The notes under the pieces: model-generated
Told to the model about the DNA's origin: nothing
What the model saw: the letters and a program-made list of their open reading frames with translations, nothing else
Databases searched by the model: none
Part shown: positions 1-7,287 of the stretch, in pieces
Numbering within the stretch: the first letter of the stretch is position 1
How the letters are laid out: every line of letters starts with the position of its first letter
Translations under genes and position numbers: made by a program
Assembly (NCBI GenBank): GCA_018970945.1
Contig: JAGWVJ010000006.1
Location: forward strand, 1-64,000
Direction: 5' to 3'
Origin: Cyanobacteria bacterium REEB417
Lineage (GTDB): Bacteria > Cyanobacteriota > Cyanobacteriia > PCC-6307 > Cyanobiaceae
Length of the DNA stretch: 64,000 nucleotides

Positions 1-146
1 TCGGGCAGGGCCCGGCCCACGATCACGCTCATCGCATACTCCAGATAGGAGCGCGACATCTCATTGCGCAGGTCTGTCTGGATGACCCTGGAGTTGGGAT
101 CGTTGCCGGATTCGCCTGGATTCTCAGGTCCGGTTGGATCCGCCAT
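1..146 (-). CDS. gyrA: DNA gyrase subunit A, N-terminal fragment
   Basis: Only the first 48 codons are in the window; the gene runs off the left edge. The fragment has a variable acidic leader and then the conserved GyrA opening, including [20 protein letters not shown], where the type II topoisomerase A subunit begins. GyrA carries the DNA-cleaving tyrosine of gyrase, the enzyme that introduces negative supercoils; that residue lies outside the window. The start is the ATG whose complement ends at 146, about 25 codons before the conserved block. It is divergent from the DUF39 gene, with an 79-bp gap that must hold both promoters. Confidence 0.95.
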   Translation of the reverse strand, partial: MADPTGPENPGESGNDPNSRVIQTDLRNEMSRSYLEYAMSVIVGRALP

Positions 147-225
147 GCGCTACCGATCTGATCAGTAACGATTCTATCCGGCCCCCCGGGCCTTGCCTTG
201 TTTCCGCTGTTTTTTGCCCCAGGCC

Positions 226-1395
226 ATGGTGCCCCGTCGCGACGAGAATCCCAGGCGCAGCATCGCCGACCTGCAGGCACGGCAGGCAAAGGGCGATCTG
301 AAGGTGCTCACGGCCAGCGACTACCGCGCCCTGGTGGCGCGCGTGGGGTTGGCCGAGGCCTTCCAGCAGACCGATGTGGTGGTGGCCGCCGACACGGTGC
401 TCACCGATGAGGGTGCCCTGCTGCTGTCGCTGGGGCCCTGCGATCCCCCCATCCGGTTGCGGGAGGTTCAGATCGGCGGCGTCGCGGCCCAGGTCTCCGG
501 TTCAGGGTCGGACCTGTTGCTGCCGCTCGGCTGTTCCCCCACCGATGCGGCGCGGCGCAGCGGCGGTCACGTGCTGGCCGAGCTGCTGGCCGGAGGCACG
601 GTCTCGCTCAGTGGACTGGGGGATCCCACGGCCATGCAGCCCCGGCTGGAAGTGAGCGGAATGGTGGGCCTGCGTCAGTGCGGCGTCGCCCGCCTGCTGC
701 TGCACCGCGCCATCGTTGAAAACGGCATCGTTGCCGTGAGCACGGCCGATGGCCTGCTGCGAACTCCCTATGGCCCCCTGCTGGGGCCCCTGGCCTCAGC
801 GCTCTACAGCTGTGGCGGCGCCGGCAGCATCGGCCTGACGATGCCGGCGCTGTCGCTGCTGGGCCCCGGTTCGCCCGTGTTCATCGGCGGTGGCATCGGC
901 TGGGTTCAGGGGGTGGGCAGTGGTCACAACCCGATGGCCCGACGGCAGTCGAGTGGACACGCCACCGTGCCCGCTGCCAGCGCAGCGGTGGTGGTCGATG
1001 TCGAGCAGCTGTCGTCGGGATCGGTGCGCCCCTGCTTCATCGAGGGCCATGGGGCCGCCCTGCTGGTTGCGATCGCCGTTCCTGTTCCCCTGTTTGAGGC
1101 CACCGTGGCGGCCCAGGCGGCTGCAGAGCCCGAGGACCTGGAGGCCCCGGTGCTGGATCTGGCGGTGCCCAGGCGGGTCAAGCCCCAGCTGGGCCGGGTC
1201 ACCTATGGGCAGTTGGCCCAGGGGCGGCTGACGCTGCAGGGCAGCCCTGTGCGCTGTGCGCCGGCCCACAGCCCCAGGCTGGCGGTGGCGGCGGCTCTGG
1301 AACTGGGCGAGCAGTTGCGGTCGGGTGCGTTTCCGTTGGTGCAGCCCTCCATGGGGCTGAGCCGTCGGCCCGGCCTGTTGCCGCTCGATCCTTGA
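226..1395 (+). CDS. DUF39 homocysteine biosynthesis family protein (HcyS-like)
   Basis: About 389 residues of the DUF39 family. Archaeal and anaerobic members make homocysteine from aspartate semialdehyde and sulfide. The family pattern is clear: CDPPIRL near residue 73, GGHVLAELLAG near 120, a SCGGAGS stretch near 195 and a glycine-rich FIGGGIGWVQG block near 220 followed by GHNP. Several cysteines (in GPCDPP, LGCSPT, RQCGV and SCGG) could be thiol carriers, but I cannot say which is catalytic. I chose the ATG at 226; an in-frame upstream start at 193 would add an unlikely Cys/Phe-rich leader. The ferredoxin-type partner known from archaea is not adjacent. Its role in a cyanobacterium is not settled. 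Confidence 0.8.
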   Translation: MVPRRDENPRRSIADLQARQAKGDLKVLTASDYRALVARVGLAEAFQQTDVVVAADTVLTDEGALLLSLGPCDPPIRLREVQIGGVAAQVSGSGSDLLLPLGCSPTDAARRSGGHVLAELLAGGTVSLSGLGDPTAMQPRLEVSGMVGLRQCGVARLLLHRAIVENGIVAVSTADGLLRTPYGPLLGPLASALYSCGGAGSIGLTMPALSLLGPGSPVFIGGGIGWVQGVGSGHNPMARRQSSGHATVPAASAAVVVDVEQLSSGSVRPCFIEGHGAALLVAIAVPVPLFEATVAAQAAAEPEDLEAPVLDLAVPRRVKPQLGRVTYGQLAQGRLTLQGSPVRCAPAHSPRLAVAAALELGEQLRSGAFPLVQPSMGLSRRPGLLPLDP

Positions 1396-1438
1396 TCCCA
1401 ACAGCAGTCCTTTAATCTGATGACGAGTGCAGGGTCCC

Positions 1439-1819
1439 ATGGTTGATGAACCGGCCGCCAGGGCCGAGCACGGCCAAACCATCCGGGCCGAGCACGGCCA
1501 AGCGAGTGGGGAGTGGCAACTGCTGCTGTCACGACTGAACGACTGGGTTGCCACGGCCGATGCATCAGACCTCTGGGAACGTTCCAGGCGACCGCTCACC
1601 TTTGCTGGCTTGCTGCTCGGCGGGCTGATCCTGCTCAGGGTTTACGGCGCCGTGATCCACACCATCGACAGCTTCCCTCTGATGGGTGGCCTGCTCGAGC
1701 TGGTCGGTGTGATCTGGTTGTCGCGCTTTGCCGTGGATCGCCTCTTGCGCCGCAGCGACCGTCAGGAGTTGCTGGCGGCGCTGGAGACTCGTTGGCACCG
1801 TTTTCTGGGCCGGCCCTGA
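1439..1819 (+). CDS. CAAD domain membrane protein
   Basis: About 126 residues. A charged N-terminal half is followed by two hydrophobic segments (around residues 57-78 and 84-103, the second containing GLLELVGVIWLSRFAVDRLL) and a basic tail. That is the layout of the CAAD domain, a thylakoid-membrane module found in cyanobacteria and chloroplasts. It is either stand-alone (CURT1-related) or appended to aminoacyl-tRNA synthetases; this copy is stand-alone. The start is the ATG at 1439, and a GTG 12 bases upstream is an alternative. The N-terminus carries a duplicated 8-residue unit beginning RAEHGQ, annotated separately. It lies just upstream of guaB3, same strand. Confidence 0.75.
   Translation: MVDEPAARAEHGQTIRAEHGQASGEWQLLLSRLNDWVATADASDLWERSRRPLTFAGLLLGGLILLRVYGAVIHTIDSFPLMGGLLELVGVIWLSRFAVDRLLRRSDRQELLAALETRWHRFLGRP
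1461..1508 (+). repeat. two-copy 24-bp direct repeat in the CAAD gene
   Basis: Two adjacent 24-bp units (1461-1484 and 1485-1508) share their first 17 bases, gggccgagcacggccaa, and then diverge. The period is a multiple of three, so it stays in frame and encodes two RAEHGQ-type octapeptides in the soluble N-terminal region. It looks like a recent in-frame slippage duplication. Confidence 0.8.
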
Positions 1820-1876
1820 AGCTTCAGGGACGGCGTTCCCCCGGTTGATAGTTTGGCGAGACTGCTTCATGACCTG

Positions 1877-3040
1877 GTGACCATTCAGCTCGGCCGCTCC
1901 CGCACCGTTCGCCGCGCTTACGGCATTGACGAGATCGCCCTGGTCCCGGGGGGGCGCACCGTCGATCCGGCCGTCACCGACAGCCACTGGACCCTCGGTG
2001 GGCACAGCCGCGAAATTCCGATCATCGCTAGTGCCATGGATGGCGTGGTGGACGTGGGCATGTGCGTCGAGCTCAGCCGGCTTGGTGCCCTCGGTGTGCT
2101 CAACCTTGAGGGTGTCCAGTGCCGATACGACGATCCCAACCCGGTGCTGGATCGGATCGCGGCGGTCGGCAGGGATGAGTTCGTGCCGCTCATGCAGGAG
2201 CTTTACAGCCAGCCGGTGCGTGAAGACTTGATCCGCCAGCGCATTGGGGAAATCAAGCAGCGCGGCGGCATCGCGGCCGTGAGTGCCACGCCCGTGGCGG
2301 CCCTACGGTTCGGCAAGGCCGTTGCCGAAGCTGGTGCCGATCTGTTCTTTGTGCAGGCCACCGTCGTCAGCACCGAGCACATCGGTCCGGAAGGCCAGGA
2401 GAGCCTTGACCTTGAAGCGCTCTGTCGCGATTTCGGTGTACCGGTGGTGATCGGCAACTGCGTCACCTACGACGTCGCCCTCAAGCTGATGCGTGCCGGC
2501 GCCGCGGGCGTGATGGTGGGTATCGGTCCCGGTGCCGCCTGCACCAGCCGAGGTGTGCTCGGCATTGGCATCCCCCAGGCCACCGCCGTGGCCGACTGCG
2601 CAGCTGCCCGGGACGATCACCGGCGCGAGACCGGTCGCCATGTGCCGGTGATCGCCGATGGGGGCATCGTGACCGGCGGTGACATCTGCAAGTGCCTGGC
2701 CTGTGGTGCCGATGCTGTGATGATCGGCTCGCCGATTGCCCGGGCTGCTGAGGCTCCCGGCCGGGGCTACCACTGGGGCATGGCCACTCCCAGCCCGGTG
2801 CTGCCGCGGGGCACCCGCATCAAGGTGGGCACCACCGGCAGCCTCGAAAAGATCCTGCGGGGACCGGCCAGCCTCGATGACGGCACCCAGAATCTGCTCG
2901 GCTGCATCCGCACTTCGATGGGCACTCTGGGGGCCCGCAATCTGGCTGAGATGCAGCAGGTCGAGGTGATCGTGGCCCCTTCCCTGCTAACCGAGGGCAA
3001 GGTCTACCAGAAGGCCCAGCAGCTCGGAATGGGAAAATAA
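1877..3040 (+). CDS. guaB3: GuaB3-type IMP dehydrogenase/GMP reductase family protein
   Basis: About 387 residues of the IMPDH/GMPR TIM-barrel family, without the CBS pair usual in IMPDH. Landmarks are [17 protein letters not shown] near the start, [30 protein letters not shown], the catalytic-cysteine loop [17 protein letters not shown] near residue 219, [11 protein letters not shown] and a [10 protein letters not shown] segment. This is the GuaB3 subfamily; a cyanobacterial member has been reported to act as a GMP reductase rather than a dehydrogenase. The GTG at 1877 gives the usual GuaB3 N-terminus; a TTG at 1853 would add eight residues. Yfr1 and trxA follow, the gene order typical of cyanobacteria. 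Confidence 0.88.
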   Translation: MTIQLGRSRTVRRAYGIDEIALVPGGRTVDPAVTDSHWTLGGHSREIPIIASAMDGVVDVGMCVELSRLGALGVLNLEGVQCRYDDPNPVLDRIAAVGRDEFVPLMQELYSQPVREDLIRQRIGEIKQRGGIAAVSATPVAALRFGKAVAEAGADLFFVQATVVSTEHIGPEGQESLDLEALCRDFGVPVVIGNCVTYDVALKLMRAGAAGVMVGIGPGAACTSRGVLGIGIPQATAVADCAAARDDHRRETGRHVPVIADGGIVTGGDICKCLACGADAVMIGSPIARAAEAPGRGYHWGMATPSPVLPRGTRIKVGTTGSLEKILRGPASLDDGTQNLLGCIRTSMGTLGARNLAEMQQVEVIVAPSLLTEGKVYQKAQQLGMGK

Positions 3041-3097
3041 TGCAATGGCTCGGCGAAGAACCCCCCCGCCGGCTTCAAGACCCGGCTGCAGGCGCCC

Positions 3098-3103
3098 TAT
3101 CCT
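3098..3103 (+). promoter_or_regulatory. -10 box for Yfr1
   Basis: TATCCT lies about 7-8 bases before the G-run that begins the Yfr1 transcript. No good -35 is visible at 17 bp. The placement relies on the known 5' end style of Yfr1 (a G-rich start), so it is an inference. Confidence 0.4.
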
Positions 3104-3109
3104 GACGCT

Positions 3110-3167
3110 GTGGGGGCTACGGCTCGCACACTCCTCACACCCCCGGCCCGGCGCGTCCGGGCCTTTT
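3110..3167 (+). ncRNA. yfr1: Yfr1 small regulatory RNA
   Basis: The region contains the invariant Yfr1 motif ACTCCTCACAC at 3130-3140. It is flanked 5' by a short G-rich hairpin, GGGC(TACG)GCTC at 3114-3125, whose UACG loop is closed by C-G. It is flanked 3' by a 7-bp terminator hairpin and T-run. Motif, architecture, about 58-nt size and location between guaB3 and trxA all match Yfr1, the small RNA conserved across cyanobacteria. The single-stranded motif is known to pair with the ribosome-binding region of outer-membrane porin mRNAs. The 5' end is estimated from the -10 box. Confidence 0.9.
3145..3167 (+). terminator. intrinsic terminator of yfr1 (and guaB3 read-through)
   Basis: GGCCCGG at 3145-3151 pairs with CCGGGCC at 3157-3163 around a 5-nt loop and is followed by TTTT. 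It forms the 3' hairpin of Yfr1 and would also stop transcripts from guaB3. Confidence 0.85.
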
Positions 3168-3265
3168 GTCTTCACCGCATCAACCCTGGCCTGCAACGGG
3201 TTGTTGCCCGGTCTGGCCCCAGCAGAAAACCTTGCTAGATTCCCGGAACCCAGATTCCATCAAGG

Positions 3266-3589
<324 letters not shown>

Positions 3590-3626
3590 CGCCCTTTGTG
3601 GCGCAGAGTCATCACGGCGCCCGGCG

Positions 3627-4253
3627 ATGGGCCGCATCGGTCTGATTGATTACGGCATGGGCAACCTGCACTCCGTGCAGCGGGCCCTCGAACGTTGCGG
3701 TGCGACGGTTGTGCCGGTTTTTTCGGTTGGGGCGATTGAGGGATGCGATGCCCTGGTGTTGCCAGGGGTGGGTGCCTTTGACCCGGCCATGGCCCAGCTG
3801 CATGAAGCCGGTCTGGTGGGCCCTCTTCGCGCCTGGTGTGACCGCGGCGGGGCTTTACTGGGGATCTGCCTGGGCCTGCAGTTGTTGTTCGAAGCCAGCG
3901 ATGAGGGTCAGGCCGAGGGCCTGGGGGTGTTTGAGGGGCGGGTCAGGGCCTTGCCGCGGGGCCACGGGGAACCCGTTCCTCACATGGGCTGGGAGCGGCT
4001 GCTGCCGGCAGAGCCCAGCCCGCTGATGCCTGGCCATGGCCCCCAGGAGTGGATGTATTTCGTGCATTCCTATGCAGCTGTCCCGCGCACCCCGGCCTGC
4101 ACCACCGCCCACATGACGTTTGCCGGCTCCCTCATCACGGCAGCGGTCTGGCAGGGCAGCGTGGGCGCCTGTCAGTTCCATCCTGAAAAATCAGGTCCCA
4201 GTGGCGAGGCCATGCTGCGTCGCTGGCTCAGCTGGGTGGTGACGCGGCCGTGA
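3627..4253 (+). CDS. hisH: imidazole glycerol phosphate synthase, glutaminase subunit
   Basis: About 208 residues of a class I glutamine amidotransferase. It begins IGLIDYGMGNLHSVQRAL, has the nucleophile in GICLGLQLLFE near residue 81, and ends with the His-Glu pair in QFHPEKSG near residue 183. HisH supplies ammonia to HisF for the fifth step of histidine synthesis; hisF is not in the window. The ATG at 3627 fits the family start. The stop overlaps the GTG of rsmD by 4 bases, which suggests translational coupling. Confidence 0.93.
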   Translation: MGRIGLIDYGMGNLHSVQRALERCGATVVPVFSVGAIEGCDALVLPGVGAFDPAMAQLHEAGLVGPLRAWCDRGGALLGICLGLQLLFEASDEGQAEGLGVFEGRVRALPRGHGEPVPHMGWERLLPAEPSPLMPGHGPQEWMYFVHSYAAVPRTPACTTAHMTFAGSLITAAVWQGSVGACQFHPEKSGPSGEAMLRRWLSWVVTRP

Positions 4254-4921
4254 CCCTGCGGCTCAGTGGCGGGCGTCGCCTGCACAGTCCGCCGGGCGAT
4301 CGGGCCAGGCCCACGGCCTCGCGGGTGCGGCAGGCGGTGTTCAACATGCTGGCGCCTCACCTGCGCGGGTCACGCTGGCTCGATCTCTGCAGCGGCAGTG
4401 GCGTCATGGCCTGCGAGGCCCTCAAGCATGGGGCGGCCAATGTGGTGGCGGTCGAGCAGGACCGGCGCATTGCCCGGGTCGCCCATGCCAATCTGGCCAT
4501 TGTGGCTGGAGGGCTCACTGCTTCAGGCCGCTGGACGGTCTGCTGTCGGGAGGTGCTCCACTGGCTTGAACAGGAACACCCCGGCCCCGGTTTTGACCTG
4601 ATTTATTGCGATCCTCCCTATGCCGACAGTCTCCACGGTCCGGTGGCCGAGGTGCTGGCGGCGGGTGGCTGGCTTAGACCCCAGGGGCTGCTGCTGCTCG
4701 AATGCGGCAGCCAGATGACACCCGCCATCCCCTCGAGCTGGAGCCTGGTCGATGAACGCCGTTATGGCGGTACAACCGTTCTGGTGTTGCAGACGTCGGC
4801 GTCAGCTGTCGAGCAGGCTGCCACGGCGATACTGGTTCCAGGCGGCCATGAACAGGCCCAGCAACGTCACGGGAATCAGACCGAGCACGATGCCGCAGAG
4901 CAGGGGTTCGATCATGGCTAA
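4250..4921 (+). CDS. rsmD: 16S rRNA (guanine966-N2)-methyltransferase, 3'-extended
   Basis: A 223-residue protein. The first 180 or so residues are a normal RsmD: the [17 protein letters not shown] entry motif, the SAM-binding [15 protein letters not shown] near residues 44-58, and the target-base motif DPPY near residue 121. RsmD methylates G966 of 16S rRNA. From about residue 185 the frame continues across the complement of petG, giving a roughly 39-residue Gln/His-rich tail with no family resemblance. The GTG start at 4250 overlaps the hisH stop. The tail may be translated but non-functional; see the separate observation. Confidence 0.88.
   Translation: MTLRLSGGRRLHSPPGDRARPTASRVRQAVFNMLAPHLRGSRWLDLCSGSGVMACEALKHGAANVVAVEQDRRIARVAHANLAIVAGGLTASGRWTVCCREVLHWLEQEHPGPGFDLIYCDPPYADSLHGPVAEVLAAGGWLRPQGLLLLECGSQMTPAIPSSWSLVDERRYGGTTVLVLQTSASAVEQAATAILVPGGHEQAQQRHGNQTEHDAAEQGFDHG
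4802..4915 (-). CDS. petG: cytochrome b6f complex subunit 5 (PetG)
   Basis: 37 residues, exactly the PetG length. It begins [20 protein letters not shown] and ends with a positively charged tail containing AAWNQYRRG. It is a single transmembrane helix that stabilises the cytochrome b6f dimer in the thylakoid. The ATG lies at 4915 on the complement. The whole gene sits inside the antiparallel 3' end of rsmD, and it is divergent from cytM, whose start is 85 bp away. It is short enough to be missed by automated calling, but the match over its full length leaves little doubt. Confidence 0.95.
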   Translation of the reverse strand: MIEPLLCGIVLGLIPVTLLGLFMAAWNQYRRGSLLDS

Positions 4922-4999
4922 ACATTGTCATTGCCGAAGCCCGATTCTTTCACGCCCCAGGCCGTCCCTGTGGCCCCGTTGGAGACTCTGAGGAGATTT

Positions 5000-5389
5000 G
5001 TGATCACCCCGTCTGCGCCCACCGTCCTGACCCAGTCGACCCGCCGCACCCTGGTGGCGGCCCTGCTCGTGACGTTTGCTGCCATCTGCATCGTGGTCAT
5101 GCTGCTGGTGCTGCCGGCAGCGCGCACCGACCCTTACACCCGCTCGACCCTGGAGCTGGGTGGGACGGCCGCGAACGGTGGGCGCCTGTTTCTGCTCAAC
5201 TGCGCCGGCTGCCACGGCATCGCCGGGCAGGGTCTGGTGGGCCCCAATCTGCATGGGGTCGCCCAGCGCAAGAGTGAGCGCCAGCTGATTCAGCAGGTGG
5301 TCAGTGGCCGCACCCCACCGATGCCCCGTTTCCAGCCCGAGCCCCAGGCCATGGCTGATCTGCTGGCCTATCTACAGAGTCTCGTTTGA
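5000..5389 (+). CDS. cytM: membrane-anchored c-type cytochrome, CytM-type
   Basis: About 129 residues. A single N-terminal membrane anchor (roughly residues 18-38) is followed by one class I cytochrome c domain with heme motif CAGCH at residues 68-72 and a probable axial methionine in PMPRF near the C-terminus. The size, the anchor and the position next to petG match cytochrome cM, which influences photosynthetic and respiratory electron flow in cyanobacteria. The GTG at 5000 is chosen because AGGAG sits at 4991-4995; a TTG at 4925 would add 25 polar residues before the anchor. The stop overlaps the next gene's start by 4 bases. Confidence 0.82.
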   Translation: MITPSAPTVLTQSTRRTLVAALLVTFAAICIVVMLLVLPAARTDPYTRSTLELGGTAANGGRLFLLNCAGCHGIAGQGLVGPNLHGVAQRKSERQLIQQVVSGRTPPMPRFQPEPQAMADLLAYLQSLV

Positions 5390-6174
5390 GCATCGCCCAG
5401 GTCTCGCCATGGCCCATCCAACTGGCCCTGGTGCTGGTCGAACCGGCCGGGCCCCTCAATGTGGGCAGCGTGGCGCGCCTCTGTGCGAACTACACCTCCC
5501 GGCTGCTGACGATCGAGCTGCGGCTGGTCGCGCCCCGATGTGACCACCGTGGCATCGAGGCCCGGCGCATGGCTGTTCATGGTGGCGCTCTGCTCGATCG
5601 GGCCCGGGTGTTCGATCAGCTGGCACAGGCCCTGGCCGATTGCGGCCCGGTGGTGGCCACCAGCGGCAGGGGAGAAGGGGAGCCCTTGCCGACCAGGTCT
5701 CTGCAGGACGCCCTGGCCTGGCTGACGACCCAGCCGAGCCCAGAGCCCTCGGGTGCCGTGGCCCCCTGGGGCCTCGTCTTTGGGCGGGAGGATCGCGGCC
5801 TCAGCACTGCCGAGCTGCTGCAGGCCGGCTGCCTCCTGCAGCTCGACACCGGTCCGTCGTACCGCTCGCTCAACCTGTCCCATGCGGTGGCGGTGGTGCT
5901 GCATGGGCTGCACCAGCATCTGCAGCATCCCCGGCAGCCCCGGGAGGCCGGCTCTGCCCTAGCCACCCGGGCGCCCCTGGAGGCCATGCTCGACGATGCC
6001 GAGCAGCTGCTTCTGGAGGTGGGTTTTCTGTACCCCCATACCGCTGCGGCCCGCATGGCCAAACTGCGCACGCTGCTGCAGCGGGCCGGTCTGTCGGTTG
6101 ATGAGGTGGCTCTGCTGCGGGGCATGGTGCGCCAGTGCCGCTGGGCTGCTGGACGTGGCGCCCGGACCCCCTAG
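5386..6174 (+). CDS. SpoU-family RNA methyltransferase (TrmJ-like)
   Basis: About 262 residues with the three SPOUT signatures in order: GPLNVGSVARL near residue 25, GLVFGREDRGLS near 129 and SLNLSHAVAVVLHGL near 163. These form the trefoil-knot SAM site. Family members 2'-O-methylate tRNA position 32 (TrmJ) or other RNAs, and the exact target cannot be read from sequence. A C-terminal helical segment follows, as in TrmJ. The start is a TTG overlapping the cytM stop; no in-frame ATG precedes the conserved block. Confidence 0.82.
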   Translation: MSIAQVSPWPIQLALVLVEPAGPLNVGSVARLCANYTSRLLTIELRLVAPRCDHRGIEARRMAVHGGALLDRARVFDQLAQALADCGPVVATSGRGEGEPLPTRSLQDALAWLTTQPSPEPSGAVAPWGLVFGREDRGLSTAELLQAGCLLQLDTGPSYRSLNLSHAVAVVLHGLHQHLQHPRQPREAGSALATRAPLEAMLDDAEQLLLEVGFLYPHTAAARMAKLRTLLQRAGLSVDEVALLRGMVRQCRWAAGRGARTP

Positions 6175-6198
6175 CGTCGGGGTCCCTGCTGAGCTCCG

Positions 6199-7287
6199 GT
6201 GCCGCCCGCCCGCCCCTCACGCCCCGCCAGGCGACCCTGGGTCGCGCCGCTCAAGCTGGTGCTGCGACTCAGCGTGATGGGGGTTGGCCTGGGGGTCATC
6301 ACCGGCACCGGTCTGCGGCTGCTGGCGCCGCGCCTGGCCTTGGGGGCCTCGAGCCAGAGCTCCACCCCCCACCTGGGCGCACCCGGGTTCGGGGCCGCCC
6401 AGGTGGGGCCGGGGGGGCGCGGGGCTGCAGCCCTCGGTCGTTTTGAACCGCGCATCGAAATCACCGCGCTGTCGCGGCAATGGCAGCGCCTGGCCGCGAA
6501 GCACAAGGACCTGACCGCTTCGGGGTATCTGCTGGTGCTCGATGACGGCCGCTTTGCGCAGCTGCAGAGCACGGTGCCGTTGCCTGCGGCGAGCTCCATC
6601 AAGACCCCGATCCTGCTGGTGGCGTTGCAGTCCTTTGACAACGGCAGACTCAGCTGGAATGAAGCCCTGCCGATGACCAAGGAGGTGGTCGGTGGGGGTG
6701 CCGGCTGGATGGCCAGCCGGCCCGTGGGCACCCGCTTTGCCTTTTTCGAGGCCGCCACCGAGATGATCCGGGTGAGCGACAACACCGCCACGAACCTCCT
6801 GATCAAGCGCCTGGGCGGCAAAACCGCCGTCAATGCCCAGTTCACCACCCTTGGCCTCAGCGGCACGGTGATCAACAACTGGCTGCCCGATCTCGACGGC
6901 ACCAACACCACCAGTGCCCACGACCTGGCTCGCACGATCGCCCTGGTGGACACCGCCAAGTCCTTGGGGCCCCGTGCCCGGGACCTGTTCCGCGAGATTC
7001 TCTCCACCTCCCGAACCAACACGCTGATCCCCCTGGGGCTGCTGCAGGGGCTGGGCCAGGACAGTGCCGACCCCGACACCGAATTGCGCGCCCTGGGAAT
7101 CACCGTTTACAACAAGACCGGTGACATCGGGATCGCCTATGCCGATGCGGCCCTGGTGCAGCTTCCCACCGGTGCGCGGGCGGTACTGGCCCTGATGGTC
7201 AAAGGGCCGTTCAATGATCCCCGTTCCACCGATCTGATCCGGGCGATGGCTGCCGAAGTTTCCAAAACCCTCGTGGGGCGCCGCTGA
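6199..7287 (+). CDS. class A beta-lactamase-fold serine hydrolase
   Basis: About 362 residues. A basic N-terminus and hydrophobic segment (roughly residues 15-38) suggest export or membrane anchoring. The catalytic motifs of the penicillin-recognising fold are present: SSIK (SxxK) near residue 133, VSDN (SDN) near 193 and NKTG (KTG) near 305. This could be a beta-lactamase or, more likely in this lineage, a peptidoglycan-related hydrolase of unknown substrate. A convincing Glu166-type omega-loop residue was not verified. Start GTG at 6199. It is translationally coupled to the DUF3370 gene, whose ATG shares the last base of this stop codon. Confidence 0.75.
   Translation: MPPARPSRPARRPWVAPLKLVLRLSVMGVGLGVITGTGLRLLAPRLALGASSQSSTPHLGAPGFGAAQVGPGGRGAAALGRFEPRIEITALSRQWQRLAAKHKDLTASGYLLVLDDGRFAQLQSTVPLPAASSIKTPILLVALQSFDNGRLSWNEALPMTKEVVGGGAGWMASRPVGTRFAFFEAATEMIRVSDNTATNLLIKRLGGKTAVNAQFTTLGLSGTVINNWLPDLDGTNTTSAHDLARTIALVDTAKSLGPRARDLFREILSTSRTNTLIPLGLLQGLGQDSADPDTELRALGITVYNKTGDIGIAYADAALVQLPTGARAVLALMVKGPFNDPRSTDLIRAMAAEVSKTLVGRR

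Noticed and set aside
1069-1076. HIP1 palindromes GCGATCGC
   Set aside because: Only scattered copies are seen (for example 1069-1076 and 36561-36568), without the dense spacing found in HIP1-rich cyanobacteria.
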